The notes under the pieces: model-generated
Database searches by the model: none
Seen by the model: the letters and a program-made list of their open reading frames with translations, nothing else
What the model was told of the DNA's origin: nothing
Source of the DNA: an uncultured bacterium
Lineage (GTDB): Bacteria; Calescibacteriota; Calescibacteriia; Calescibacteriales; Calescibacteriaceae
Assembly: GCA_938036315.1 (NCBI GenBank)
Contig: CALHPK010000001.1
Location: 80,109-144,108 of the forward strand
Direction of reading: 5' to 3'
Length of the DNA: 64,000 nucleotides
Position numbers and translations under genes: made by a program
Shown here: positions 26,149-34,539 of the stretch, in pieces
Position numbering within the stretch: position 1 is the first letter of the stretch
Layout: each line of letters begins with the position of its first letter

Positions 26149-27180
26149 TTAATGAATTTTTATCTTCATTCCTATCTTCTCTTCCAAAGCTTTTTTGTAT
26201 AATCCCCATCCGACGAATAGGTCTAATATAGCTATACCTGTTGAATCAAAAATAATTCTTCCGCCACTTGGAACCCTTTTTTTTCCCGCAACTATTTCTC
26301 CAAGTTCTGCAAATATGATGCTATCATCTATAAGTCCTTCAGATAAGGGAACATTTATTTCTCCCCCGTGTTTTGCCTGCTCTGTATCATCAACAATAAC
26401 TACAGATTCCCTGATAATCTCGGGATATAACTCCTGTTTTCCCGGAGCATCTGCTCCCATAGCATTTATAAGCTTTGCGTTGGCAACATGTTCTGGTTTC
26501 AAAAATGGAGAAGTTGACGGTGTTAAAGTTATCACTACATCGCAGATGGAAAAATCCCTTAGATCTTTTGCAACGGAGAATTTGACTCTGAGCTTACTTA
26601 GAAAGTCCCCAAGACTTTTTACAGCTTCATCAGATATATCATATATCAGAATATCGGAGATGTCAGCAATATAAAGCATCATAATAATCTGTGTTCTTGC
26701 TTGAGCTCCGCATCCTATAAGTCCTAATTTCACCTTTTTTCTGGTATCCTGAAAGAGATACTTAAAAGCCACTGCACTGGCTGCTCCTGTTCTCATTGCG
26801 GTCAGAAAAGTGGCATCGCAAACAAAAGCCAGCGAGCCTGTTGCAGAATCTACCAGAACAAAAAAACCAACAACAACAGGTAATCCTATTTCCCTGTTGT
26901 TAAAATGGATACTCACGAGCTTAGCACCAGTGATAACTTCTCCGCCCAAATCAACAACTGTCGGCATCACCCTCATATCTCCATCATGGTAAGAAAAATA
27001 GATTTTCTGTGGCATCTGAACTCCCTTTTTACTCCCAGCATAATAGAAAGCTTTTTCAACACAACTGAAAGCAAGCTGTGGAGTCAAAAGTCTCTTTACA
27101 TCTTCAATTGTAAGAAATAAAGTTTCCTTCTCAATGGAACCAAAATAGTCATAAACAGCCTTCAGCTCAACCTCATTCAT
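26149..27180 (-). CDS. Ornithine cyclodeaminase / mu-crystallin family protein
   Basis: NAD(P)-dependent enzyme of the ornithine cyclodeaminase family, which also includes alanine dehydrogenases and ketimine reductases. Seen: QKIYFSYHDGDMRVMP, the AMRTGAASAVAFKYL motif, Rossmann GLIGCGAQARTQ, and AMGADAPGKQELYPE with the catalytic Asp. The length of 343 residues is normal. TAATAA lies 8 nt before the ATG. Its neighbours (TPP enzyme, ABC ATPase) hint at an amino- or keto-acid pathway, but the reaction is not fixed. Confidence 0.9.
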   Translation of the reverse strand: MNEVELKAVYDYFGSIEKETLFLTIEDVKRLLTPQLAFSCVEKAFYYAGSKKGVQMPQKIYFSYHDGDMRVMPTVVDLGGEVITGAKLVSIHFNNREIGLPVVVGFFVLVDSATGSLAFVCDATFLTAMRTGAASAVAFKYLFQDTRKKVKLGLIGCGAQARTQIIMMLYIADISDILIYDISDEAVKSLGDFLSKLRVKFSVAKDLRDFSICDVVITLTPSTSPFLKPEHVANAKLINAMGADAPGKQELYPEIIRESVVIVDDTEQAKHGGEINVPLSEGLIDDSIIFAELGEIVAGKKRVPSGGRIIFDSTGIAILDLFVGWGLYKKALEEKIGMKIKIH

Positions 27181-27291
27181 AGATTGAATTATTACACAAA
27201 AATAACATTGAAAACATTACACAGAATTATTAAGGGCAAAATAACACCAGAATAAATCGAAAAAAGAAGAAATCCACCAAAAGTAGAACAA

Positions 27292-28923
27292 TCACATAGA
27301 AATCGATCCTTTCCTAAACTCTGTTTCACCTATTTTCACGTTCAAGAGAGCCGGTTTGCTTTCTTCTGTCATATACTGCAAAGCTCGCCCCAAAGCAGGC
27401 TTTATTTCATCAGGATACTGAACATACTCGCCATATCCACCCAATGCCTCAACAACTTTGTCGTACCGCGAAAAATCAAGAGTAGTAGCTATGGCTCTAC
27501 CATACATAGGAACTTGCGCTCTTTTTATCTGAGTCCATCCAGCGTCATTCCCAATAACTCCCAAAAACGGTACTTTGAACCTAACAGCAGTATCATATTC
27601 AAAACCATTAAAACCAAAAGCTCCATCCCCGAACACAACAATTACTGTGTGATCTGGTTTTTCAAGCTTTGAGGCTATAGCAAATGGGACTCCAACACCC
27701 AATGTCCCAAACGGGCCAGGATCAAGCCATCCACCAATCCAGGTCGGCTTTAAAAAATATGCTGCAGACCCCACAATATCTCCGCCATCCCCTATAATTA
27801 TCACCTTCTCACCTAAAGAATCAACAAATTCTGCAAGATCTTTACAGAGTCTCAACGGATTAATAGGGACTGAATTTGAACTGGCCTCATGATAGACTTT
27901 CTCTACTCTCTGCCTCTCATGATAAGAAAGTTCTTCAACCCACTTTGAAAACTTCTCCGGACCCCAATCGCAAAGTTCCGAAACCTGTATCAAGCATGAT
28001 AAAGGATCACACACCTGGGATATATCTCCCGGTTTATTTCTCTTGAGTTCCTCTGGATCTAAACCAACCCTGACCAAAAGCGCACTTTCATTAATCTGTC
28101 TTCCATAGTCGAGTCTGAAGTCAAGAGGGACTCCAGCAAGCAACACAAAATCTGCTTCCGACAAAGCTTGCTTTCTACAAAACCTGAAAAGAAGTGGGAA
28201 ATCTTTGCCCAGCGCTCCTCGAGCGAGACCATTGAGGAAAACTGGAACTCCAAGCGTCTTACAAATTTGCTTCACGGTCCCCTTATACTTTGACCATGCT
28301 ATTTCACTGCCCAAAAGCAGAACGGGTTTCTTACACTCTTTTAGTTTTTCAAAAATTGAATACGCAGTAGACTTTGGACACTCAGGTCTTTTGTAGTAAT
28401 ACTCAAGAGGTGATAGATCATCACAGGGGGAAAAGAGGATATCCATTGGCATCTCAAGATACACCGGTCCTGGGTTACCATCCATAGCTATTGAAAAAGC
28501 TTTAGCTAGATACTCAGGTATATCTTCTGTGCGTGGGACTTGCGCAGCCCACTTTGTAATAGGTTTCATAACAGAAATGTGATCCATCTCTTGTAATGCT
28601 CCCTTTCCACGAAGAAATGTTGGGGCTTGCCCGCCTATTACTATCAACGGGGAATTCGCCCGCCATGCATTCGCAACCGAAGTAACAGCATTCATAACCC
28701 CAGGACCTGCAGTAACCGCCGCAACCCCAGGTACACCACTAACTCTTGAAGATGCATCAGCAGCAAATACGGCCGCCTGCTCATGCCTATAATCTATAAC
28801 CTTAACGCCATAATCAGCACAACCCTCATATATCTCCATTATGTGACCACCACTCAGAGTATGAAGATACCTAACACCATACTTACTCAGTATCTTACCT
28901 ACTAGTCGCCCTCCAGTCATCAT
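27292..28923 (-). CDS. Thiamine-diphosphate enzyme of the acetolactate synthase / 2-hydroxyacyl-CoA lyase type
   Basis: TPP-dependent decarboxylase or ligase of 543 residues. N-terminal pyrimidine-binding domain with the catalytic Glu in YRHEQAAVFAADA and TAGPGVMNAVT, a central domain (GLARGALGKDFPLLF), and a C-terminal pyrophosphate-binding domain with GDGAFGFNGFEYDTAVRF...GNDAGW. RGKGALQEMDH resembles acetolactate synthase and oxalyl-CoA decarboxylase. No regulatory (ilvN) subunit or other ilv gene is adjacent, so acetolactate synthase proper is less likely. MM at the start gives two possible ATGs. Confidence 0.88.
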   Translation of the reverse strand: MMTGGRLVGKILSKYGVRYLHTLSGGHIMEIYEGCADYGVKVIDYRHEQAAVFAADASSRVSGVPGVAAVTAGPGVMNAVTSVANAWRANSPLIVIGGQAPTFLRGKGALQEMDHISVMKPITKWAAQVPRTEDIPEYLAKAFSIAMDGNPGPVYLEMPMDILFSPCDDLSPLEYYYKRPECPKSTAYSIFEKLKECKKPVLLLGSEIAWSKYKGTVKQICKTLGVPVFLNGLARGALGKDFPLLFRFCRKQALSEADFVLLAGVPLDFRLDYGRQINESALLVRVGLDPEELKRNKPGDISQVCDPLSCLIQVSELCDWGPEKFSKWVEELSYHERQRVEKVYHEASSNSVPINPLRLCKDLAEFVDSLGEKVIIIGDGGDIVGSAAYFLKPTWIGGWLDPGPFGTLGVGVPFAIASKLEKPDHTVIVVFGDGAFGFNGFEYDTAVRFKVPFLGVIGNDAGWTQIKRAQVPMYGRAIATTLDFSRYDKVVEALGGYGEYVQYPDEIKPALGRALQYMTEESKPALLNVKIGETEFRKGSISM

Positions 28924-29068
28924 AAAATTTTATCAATTGCAAAAAAATAAACTTAGAATTTCACAAAACTCAGTACCACAAGTAAAGTCAATCCTTCCCC
29001 AAAATATCTATATATTTCAAAGATAAAAACGAAAATATTTACTATTAGCTTAGGTAATAACTGAACAG

Positions 29069-30394
29069 ATGGAAGAAATCGGTGAAATATCTATAGTAAG
29101 TTTGATTAAAGAATATCTTCCAGCAATTTTGATAATATTTGCGGTATCATTACCTTTGATTCTTCAAAAACCAATCTTCGGTATATATATTATAACTTTC
29201 TTAATTCCTATCTCCCCATCAGTTTCAATAGGAGAAACAGCAGTAAGAGATATAACACTGAGAGCAGAAGATATAATTTTCGTAGCAACACTGATCTCGT
29301 GGGGAATCCACGGGTTCAAAATTCCAAAAAATGGAGACGGAGTAAAAATAGTTAAAGGACTTGCCCTTTTAGCTTTGTTTCATGCAATCTCAACTTTCTT
29401 TTACCTTTCACCATATCGCATGAATGCTCAACTTCTTTTTCTTGCAAAGTATGTCCAATACTGGTCGTACTTCGTTCTTGCATTTTCCCTTATAGAGAAT
29501 AAAGAGGATATCAAGAGAGTAATCCTGGCATTTTACCTTGGAGTATCGCTTGCTCTGGTATACTGGCTCGGAGAAGTTGCAGACGGCAAAATAGGAAATG
29601 AAATACGTTTCCCTTTCCACCGCAGATTCGCCGGCAGAGAAAATGTAGGAATATTCTGTTTTGGAGTCATGGCTATTTCTTTGCCATTTTTACTAAACTC
29701 AAGGGGGATCAAAAAACTGTTTTTCGCTGTTTTTTTTGCATTAGCAACCGTAGTGTACTTCAGAACACTATCGAGGGCTTCATATCTGGCTGGATTAACA
29801 TGGCTTATATTCTCTATTTTATTCTTGAGGAGAAAAGATATTCTCTTGACAACTTTGGCTATCACAATAGTATTCCCATTTATTGTCCCAGATTACGTTA
29901 TCAGAAGAATAAAGTATACTTTCGAAGGAGCCGGAGGTGGAGAGATACTAGATACAATATATGTGGAAAGCTCAGCATTCGTAAGACTAGGACGGTGGGA
30001 ATACTTCTTACTTGACCAACTTCCAGAAAGTCCAATAATTGGGTTTGGAATACTAGGCGTGGGACTTATGGATAACCAATACCTTAGAGTCTGGGGCGAA
30101 GCAGGAACAGCAGGGTTTATAGTCTTCTTATACATCATAAAAAAACTTTGGGAACTATTTTTCAAAACATATAAAATAGTAAAAAGTGAAAACAGCAAAG
30201 AGGAATACACAAAGGCACTTTCTATCGGCATGATAGGCTGGTTCGTGGGGATTTTAGCTCATATGATACCTGCAAATACATTTGTTATACTTCAAACCGC
30301 CGAGATGTTCTGGCTACTTTCCGGAACCATAGCATCACTTCAAAAAATAAAAATAGAAAATGAAAAAGAAAAACTGACTAAAGCTGAAGCATAA
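29069..30394 (+). CDS. O-antigen ligase / polymerase-like membrane protein
   Basis: Integral membrane protein of 441 residues with about ten or more membrane segments and a long periplasmic loop (about residues 280-350: RLGRWEYFLLDQLPESPIIGFGILG) typical of the Wzy-C/WaaL family. Family members join or polymerise surface glycans. The conserved TLSRASYLAG is also present. It ends 17 bp inside the convergent uvrB gene. TAATAA at 29055-29060 precedes the ATG by 8 nt. No other glycan genes are adjacent. Confidence 0.82.
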   Translation: MEEIGEISIVSLIKEYLPAILIIFAVSLPLILQKPIFGIYIITFLIPISPSVSIGETAVRDITLRAEDIIFVATLISWGIHGFKIPKNGDGVKIVKGLALLALFHAISTFFYLSPYRMNAQLLFLAKYVQYWSYFVLAFSLIENKEDIKRVILAFYLGVSLALVYWLGEVADGKIGNEIRFPFHRRFAGRENVGIFCFGVMAISLPFLLNSRGIKKLFFAVFFALATVVYFRTLSRASYLAGLTWLIFSILFLRRKDILLTTLAITIVFPFIVPDYVIRRIKYTFEGAGGGEILDTIYVESSAFVRLGRWEYFLLDQLPESPIIGFGILGVGLMDNQYLRVWGEAGTAGFIVFLYIIKKLWELFFKTYKIVKSENSKEEYTKALSIGMIGWFVGILAHMIPANTFVILQTAEMFWLLSGTIASLQKIKIENEKEKLTKAEA

Positions 30395-32393
30395 TTTTTC
30401 TAAGTTCCCTTATCTTATCCCTTACCTTGGCAGCTCTTTCAAACTCAAGATTCTTGGCATACTCTCTCATTTTTTTCTCAAGTTTACTTATAGTCTCTGG
30501 AATCTTAGAGGGAGGTAGATCTGTTATAGGGAACTCTCCCCAATCAATATCCTCTATAGCTTCTTTTTTATCTTTTGTTATCACAAATTCCTTTATATCT
30601 TTTTTGATACTTTGCGGAGTGATACCGTGCTTTATGTTATAATCAAGCTGAATCTTTCTCCTCCTTTCCATCTCAGCAACAGCTCTTTCAATAGAGCTTG
30701 TTATCCTATCGGCATATAAAATGACCTTGCTCTCAATATTCCTTGCAGCTCTACCTGCTATCTGGATCACAGATCTTTCCGACCTGAGAAAACCTTCTCT
30801 ATCAGCATCAAGTATAGCAACTAAGGCAACCTCGGGGACATCTAATCCCTCTCTGAGCAAGTTTATACCAACAAGAACATCAAAAACACCAAGTCTTAGG
30901 TCTCTCAAGATATCCATCCTCTCCACAGTGTCTATTTCAGAATGTAGATAACGAGTTTTTATTCCGAGCGAATTTAAGTATTCAGACAGCTCCTCTGCTT
31001 GCCTTTTTGTTAAAGTCAAAACAAATGCTCTGTATCCATTTCTTACGACTTCCCTTATTTCTGAAACCACATCCTGAATTTGGTTCTGCGCGGGCTTTAC
31101 AACAACTGGAGGATCCACAATTCCTGTAGGTCTTACTATCTGTTCAACGACATTTTCTGCAATATCTAACTCCCAATCTCCCGGCGTAGCAGATACAAAT
31201 ATAACGTATCTCATAAATTTTTCGAACTCTTCGAACTTTAGAGGTCTGTTATCATAGGCTGAAGGAAGGCGCCAGCCGTAATCTATAAGGTTTTTCTTGC
31301 GGGTGAAATCACCTTTATACATACCACGAAGCTGAGGGACCGTTATATGACTTTCATCTATAAATATGAGGAAATCACCCTGAAAGTAGTCGAATATAGT
31401 ATACGGAGGATCGCCAGGTGATCTGCCATCAAAATGTCTTGAATAATTCTCTATCCCTTTACAGTACCCAAAATTTTCAAGCATCTCAAGATCGTGCTGG
31501 ACTCTCCTTTTTAATCTTTCCGCTTCAACCAACTTTCCTTGCTCCAAAAACTCACTATAGACCTTTCTCAATTCTTCTTTTATTGATCTCAGGGCTTTTT
31601 CCATCTCATTGCGCGGAGCTATATAATGATTCCCAGGATAAATTTCAATCTCTTCTAATTTTCCCAAAACAGTCCCAGAAAGAGAATCAATAACATATAT
31701 TGATTCGATCTCATCTCCAAAAAATTCAAATCTTATAGCTTGTGACTCTTCATACGCCGGAAAAACATCTACTTTGTCCCCTTTTACCCTGAAGGTACTT
31801 CTTTTGAACTCAAGATCACTTCTTATGTAGCCAGCTGAGACAAGCTTTCTTAGGAATTCCAACATCGATATTTTCTGCTTGCGCTTGACAGCTACTTTCA
31901 GGCCACCGTAGTAATACGGCGAGCCGATATTGTATATTGCTGAAACCGTTGCAATAACTATAACATCTTTTCTTGTAAGAACAGATCTTGTTGCAGAGTG
32001 TCTTAGCCGATCTATCTCCTCATTTATAATAGCTTCCTTCTCTATATAGAGATCATATTCTGGCAGATACGATTCAGGCTGGTAGTAATCATAATATGAA
32101 ACAAGATATTCAACCGCATTGTTGGGGAAAAAACTTTTGAATTCAGTGTATATTTGTCCGGCGAGGGTCTTATTTGGCTCTATTATTATTGCTGGCATAC
32201 CCAAAGCTGAAATAACGCAGGCCATAGTGTAGCTTTTCCCAGAACCAGTTACTCCCAGCAGGACCTGAAACCTTTTCCCCTGCCTTACTCCGTCAACTAA
32301 AGAAGATATAGCTTTCGGCTGATCTCCACGCGGAGAAAAAGGAGATTCAAGGCGGAATTTGGAATTTCCACTGGTAGTGATAATATTATTCAC
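30378..32393 (-). CDS. uvrB: Excinuclease ABC subunit B
   Basis: DNA damage-verification helicase of nucleotide excision repair. Seen: Walker A GVTGSGKSYTMA, beta-hairpin YYDYYQPESYLPEYD, ATLSA-type motif ATVSAIYNIGSP, DESH in FIDESHITVPQ, helicase motifs TLTKRQAEELSEYL, LLREGLDVPEV and QIAGRAARN, and a C-terminal UVR motif (YAKNLEFERAAKVRDKI). Length 671 is typical. The GTG start overlaps the rpsG stop as GTGA, so translation is probably coupled to S7. Confidence 0.97.
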   Translation of the reverse strand: MNNIITTSGNSKFRLESPFSPRGDQPKAISSLVDGVRQGKRFQVLLGVTGSGKSYTMACVISALGMPAIIIEPNKTLAGQIYTEFKSFFPNNAVEYLVSYYDYYQPESYLPEYDLYIEKEAIINEEIDRLRHSATRSVLTRKDVIVIATVSAIYNIGSPYYYGGLKVAVKRKQKISMLEFLRKLVSAGYIRSDLEFKRSTFRVKGDKVDVFPAYEESQAIRFEFFGDEIESIYVIDSLSGTVLGKLEEIEIYPGNHYIAPRNEMEKALRSIKEELRKVYSEFLEQGKLVEAERLKRRVQHDLEMLENFGYCKGIENYSRHFDGRSPGDPPYTIFDYFQGDFLIFIDESHITVPQLRGMYKGDFTRKKNLIDYGWRLPSAYDNRPLKFEEFEKFMRYVIFVSATPGDWELDIAENVVEQIVRPTGIVDPPVVVKPAQNQIQDVVSEIREVVRNGYRAFVLTLTKRQAEELSEYLNSLGIKTRYLHSEIDTVERMDILRDLRLGVFDVLVGINLLREGLDVPEVALVAILDADREGFLRSERSVIQIAGRAARNIESKVILYADRITSSIERAVAEMERRRKIQLDYNIKHGITPQSIKKDIKEFVITKDKKEAIEDIDWGEFPITDLPPSKIPETISKLEKKMREYAKNLEFERAAKVRDKIRELRKIMLQL

Positions 32394-32863
32394 CAGCGAT
32401 AATGTGCAAAAGTTTTATTAGCTTCTGCCATCTTGCGTAATTCATCTTTCATCTTTACAGCCCCGCCCTTACCTTCCGCAGCATCCAATATTTCATAAGC
32501 AAGTCGCTCCTCCATTGTTCTCTTATCCTTCCTATCTCGAGCCGCTTGAACAATAAAGCTAAGAGCAAGATGAAGTTTCCTTTTAGGAAGACACTCAACT
32601 GGTATCTGATAAGTTGCACCACCAACACGCCTTGATTTCACTTCCCACTCCGGTTCAGTATTTTCAATTGCCCTTTTAAAAACCTCAACCGGATCTTTAC
32701 CAGTCTTATTTTTTATAATGTCAAATGCACTGTAAACTATCCATCTTGCTAGCGATTTCTTACCATCCCACATAATCTTATTTATGAGCTTTTCAACCTC
32801 TACCGACCTATATAAAATATCCGGCTGTATCTGTCTGACCTGAACCTTACCTTTTCTTGGCAT
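32390..32863 (-). CDS. rpsG: 30S ribosomal protein S7
   Basis: Primary 16S-rRNA-binding protein of the small-subunit head. Typical segments: KIMWDGKKSLAR, NKTGKDPVEVFKRAIEN, VGGATYQIPVE, and HYRW at the C-terminus. Length 157 is normal. It follows rpsL with a duplicated Shine-Dalgarno and leads directly into uvrB rather than fusA. Confidence 0.98.
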   Translation of the reverse strand: MPRKGKVQVRQIQPDILYRSVEVEKLINKIMWDGKKSLARWIVYSAFDIIKNKTGKDPVEVFKRAIENTEPEWEVKSRRVGGATYQIPVECLPKRKLHLALSFIVQAARDRKDKRTMEERLAYEILDAAEGKGGAVKMKDELRKMAEANKTFAHYRW

Positions 32864-32871
32864 CTGTCAAC

Positions 32872-32893
32872 TTACCTCCCTTTTACCTCCCTT
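32872..32893 (-). repeat. Tandemly duplicated Shine-Dalgarno of rpsG
   Basis: On the minus strand AAGGGAGGTAA occurs twice in a row. The upstream copy encodes the last codons and stop of rpsL (Lys-Gly-Arg-stop); the downstream copy sits at the right distance from the rpsG ATG to act as its ribosome binding site. Confidence 0.9.
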
Positions 32894-33275
32894 TAGCTGG
32901 CCCCTCCTTCGGTCTTTTCGCTCCATATTTGGATCTTGATTTCCTTCTCCCTTCAACACCAGCCGCGTCTAAGGTACCCCTTATTATATGATATCTGACA
33001 CCTGGCAGATCTTTCACCCTGCCGCCTCTCACAAGTACAACCGAGTGCTCCTGCAAATTATGCCCTATCCCCGGAATATAAGCTATAACTTCTCTCCCAT
33101 TAGATAACCTAACTTTTGCAACCTTCCTCAGAGCAGAATTTGGCTTCTTAGGAGTAACTGTGTACACTCTTATACAAACGCCCCTCCTCTGTGGGTTCCC
33201 ATCAAGAGCAGGTGATTTACTCTTCCACTCTTTCTCCCCCCTTCCGTACCTTACAAGCTGATTTATCGTCGGCAT
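32883..33275 (-). CDS. rpsL: 30S ribosomal protein S12
   Basis: Decoding-centre protein. Seen: [23 protein letters not shown] (with the Lys equivalent to E. coli K43) and [15 protein letters not shown] (K88 equivalent), so residues linked to streptomycin response are unaltered. The insert [13 protein letters not shown] and the C-terminus are usual. No Shine-Dalgarno precedes its ATG; a promoter-like pair lies just upstream. It is first gene of rpsL-rpsG-uvrB; fusA and tuf are missing from the usual str order. Confidence 0.98.
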   Translation of the reverse strand: MPTINQLVRYGRGEKEWKSKSPALDGNPQRRGVCIRVYTVTPKKPNSALRKVAKVRLSNGREVIAYIPGIGHNLQEHSVVLVRGGRVKDLPGVRYHIIRGTLDAAGVEGRRKSRSKYGAKRPKEGPAKGR

Positions 33276-33286
33276 ATATAGTGATT

Positions 33287-33315
33287 ATAATAAAAAATCC
33301 ATCATCGGATTGCAA
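33287..33315 (-). promoter_or_regulatory. rpsL: Candidate rpsL promoter
   Basis: Minus strand TTGCAA (33315-33310), 17-nt spacer, TATTAT (33292-33287). The -10 lies 11 nt before the ATG, so transcription would begin about 5 nt before the start codon, giving an almost leaderless mRNA. Confidence 0.5.
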
Positions 33316-33399
33316 AAACACAAGAATTTTTCACAATATCCCAAGAACATTTTTGATTTTTTACTATCACCGCAAAAACAGTAGTAAAATTTAGCAATA

Positions 33400-34539
33400 A
33401 TGACCCCAGGTCCTTCTACAATAGAAAAGCTCAAAATCGAAACCTACAATTTCTCAAAGCACAGCATAGAGGATAGGGAAAAAATAATCTGTGGACTTAA
33501 GATATCGGAAAAACTCTCCCATCTTCATTTATCTACTATCAAAAAAAGCGGTATTGATAATGTAGTTCCACTTATAACCTGTGGTAGAGTAGAGTTTATC
33601 TATCTTGCTGATAAGTTTATAGGATTTGATGGATTTGACAGACTTGATGGATGGAATGCCTTTTCACACCTTGTAAAAGTAGCGTCAGGAATTTCAACTT
33701 TGGTATTAGGCGAGACTCAAATCACAAATCAACTCAAAAGGGCCTTTTTCGAGGCAAGGAAAAATGGATTATGTGACGGCAGAATGATAGGAATCCTATC
33801 AGAAGTCCTGCGAATATCAAAAATAGTAAGAACCAAAATGCAACTACACCCTGTATCTTTCTCTTCAATTGTCAAGAAAAAAGCGGAAGAAATAATCGGA
33901 GATCTTTCAGATAAAACCCTATTTGTCATAGGTACAGGAGCAGTTGCTCATGATGTGTTCAGAGTAGCAAAAAATTTTTCAAAAATCATAATCTACTCCC
34001 GCTCCCCACAAAAGGCAAGTCAAATAGCAAAAGAAATCGAAAAGCACCTTAAAGTTAAGACAGAATACGTGAGCTCAATTAAGGAGGGCGTAGAAAATTC
34101 CGATGTGATCGTCACTGCTACCGACCACCCCGGATATCTTATAAATAATGAACATATCGATGGTATTAGAAAAAAAATTGTCCTAATCGATCTATCCATC
34201 CCTCGAAATATATCCCCAGATATAGCAAATGACAATATCTTCCTCTTTAATGTTGATACCATGATCAGTAAAGATAAGAACCTCGAGAAATTAGAAGAGT
34301 CAGAAAAATATATAAAAGCGGAAATTGAAAAACTCAAAATAAGGTTAAACGAAAACAAGGAAGTTCAAGAAATTGCTAGCCTGAATGAGGAATTTAGAGA
34401 GATAATCTACGAGCACTTGAAAAAATACACAGATATTGATGAAGATGAAATAGTAAAAATATCAAAGTCATTATCTAAAAAACTTCTATCCAGGTTTTTT
34501 GCAAAATTCAGAGAAAAAAGTCTATTGTCCTCCAACTGA
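33400..34539 (+). CDS. hemA: Glutamyl-tRNA reductase
   Basis: NADPH-dependent reduction of Glu-tRNA to glutamate-1-semialdehyde, first step of C5 heme synthesis. Seen: catalytic Cys61 in ITCGRVEFIY, ASGISTLVLGETQITNQLKRAF, Rossmann GTGAVAHDVFR and IDLSIPRNISP. The usual TCNR is TCGR here. The 379 residues include the C-terminal dimerisation helices. TAAAAT (33385-33390) lies 9 nt before the ATG with no Shine-Dalgarno. It overlaps the convergent PKD gene by 18 bp. Confidence 0.94.
   Translation: MTPGPSTIEKLKIETYNFSKHSIEDREKIICGLKISEKLSHLHLSTIKKSGIDNVVPLITCGRVEFIYLADKFIGFDGFDRLDGWNAFSHLVKVASGISTLVLGETQITNQLKRAFFEARKNGLCDGRMIGILSEVLRISKIVRTKMQLHPVSFSSIVKKKAEEIIGDLSDKTLFVIGTGAVAHDVFRVAKNFSKIIIYSRSPQKASQIAKEIEKHLKVKTEYVSSIKEGVENSDVIVTATDHPGYLINNEHIDGIRKKIVLIDLSIPRNISPDIANDNIFLFNVDTMISKDKNLEKLEESEKYIKAEIEKLKIRLNENKEVQEIASLNEEFREIIYEHLKKYTDIDEDEIVKISKSLSKKLLSRFFAKFREKSLLSSN

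Noticed and set aside
33276..33399. tRNA or small RNA between rpsL and hemA
   Set aside because: No cloverleaf or stable stem; the space is explained by divergent promoters.
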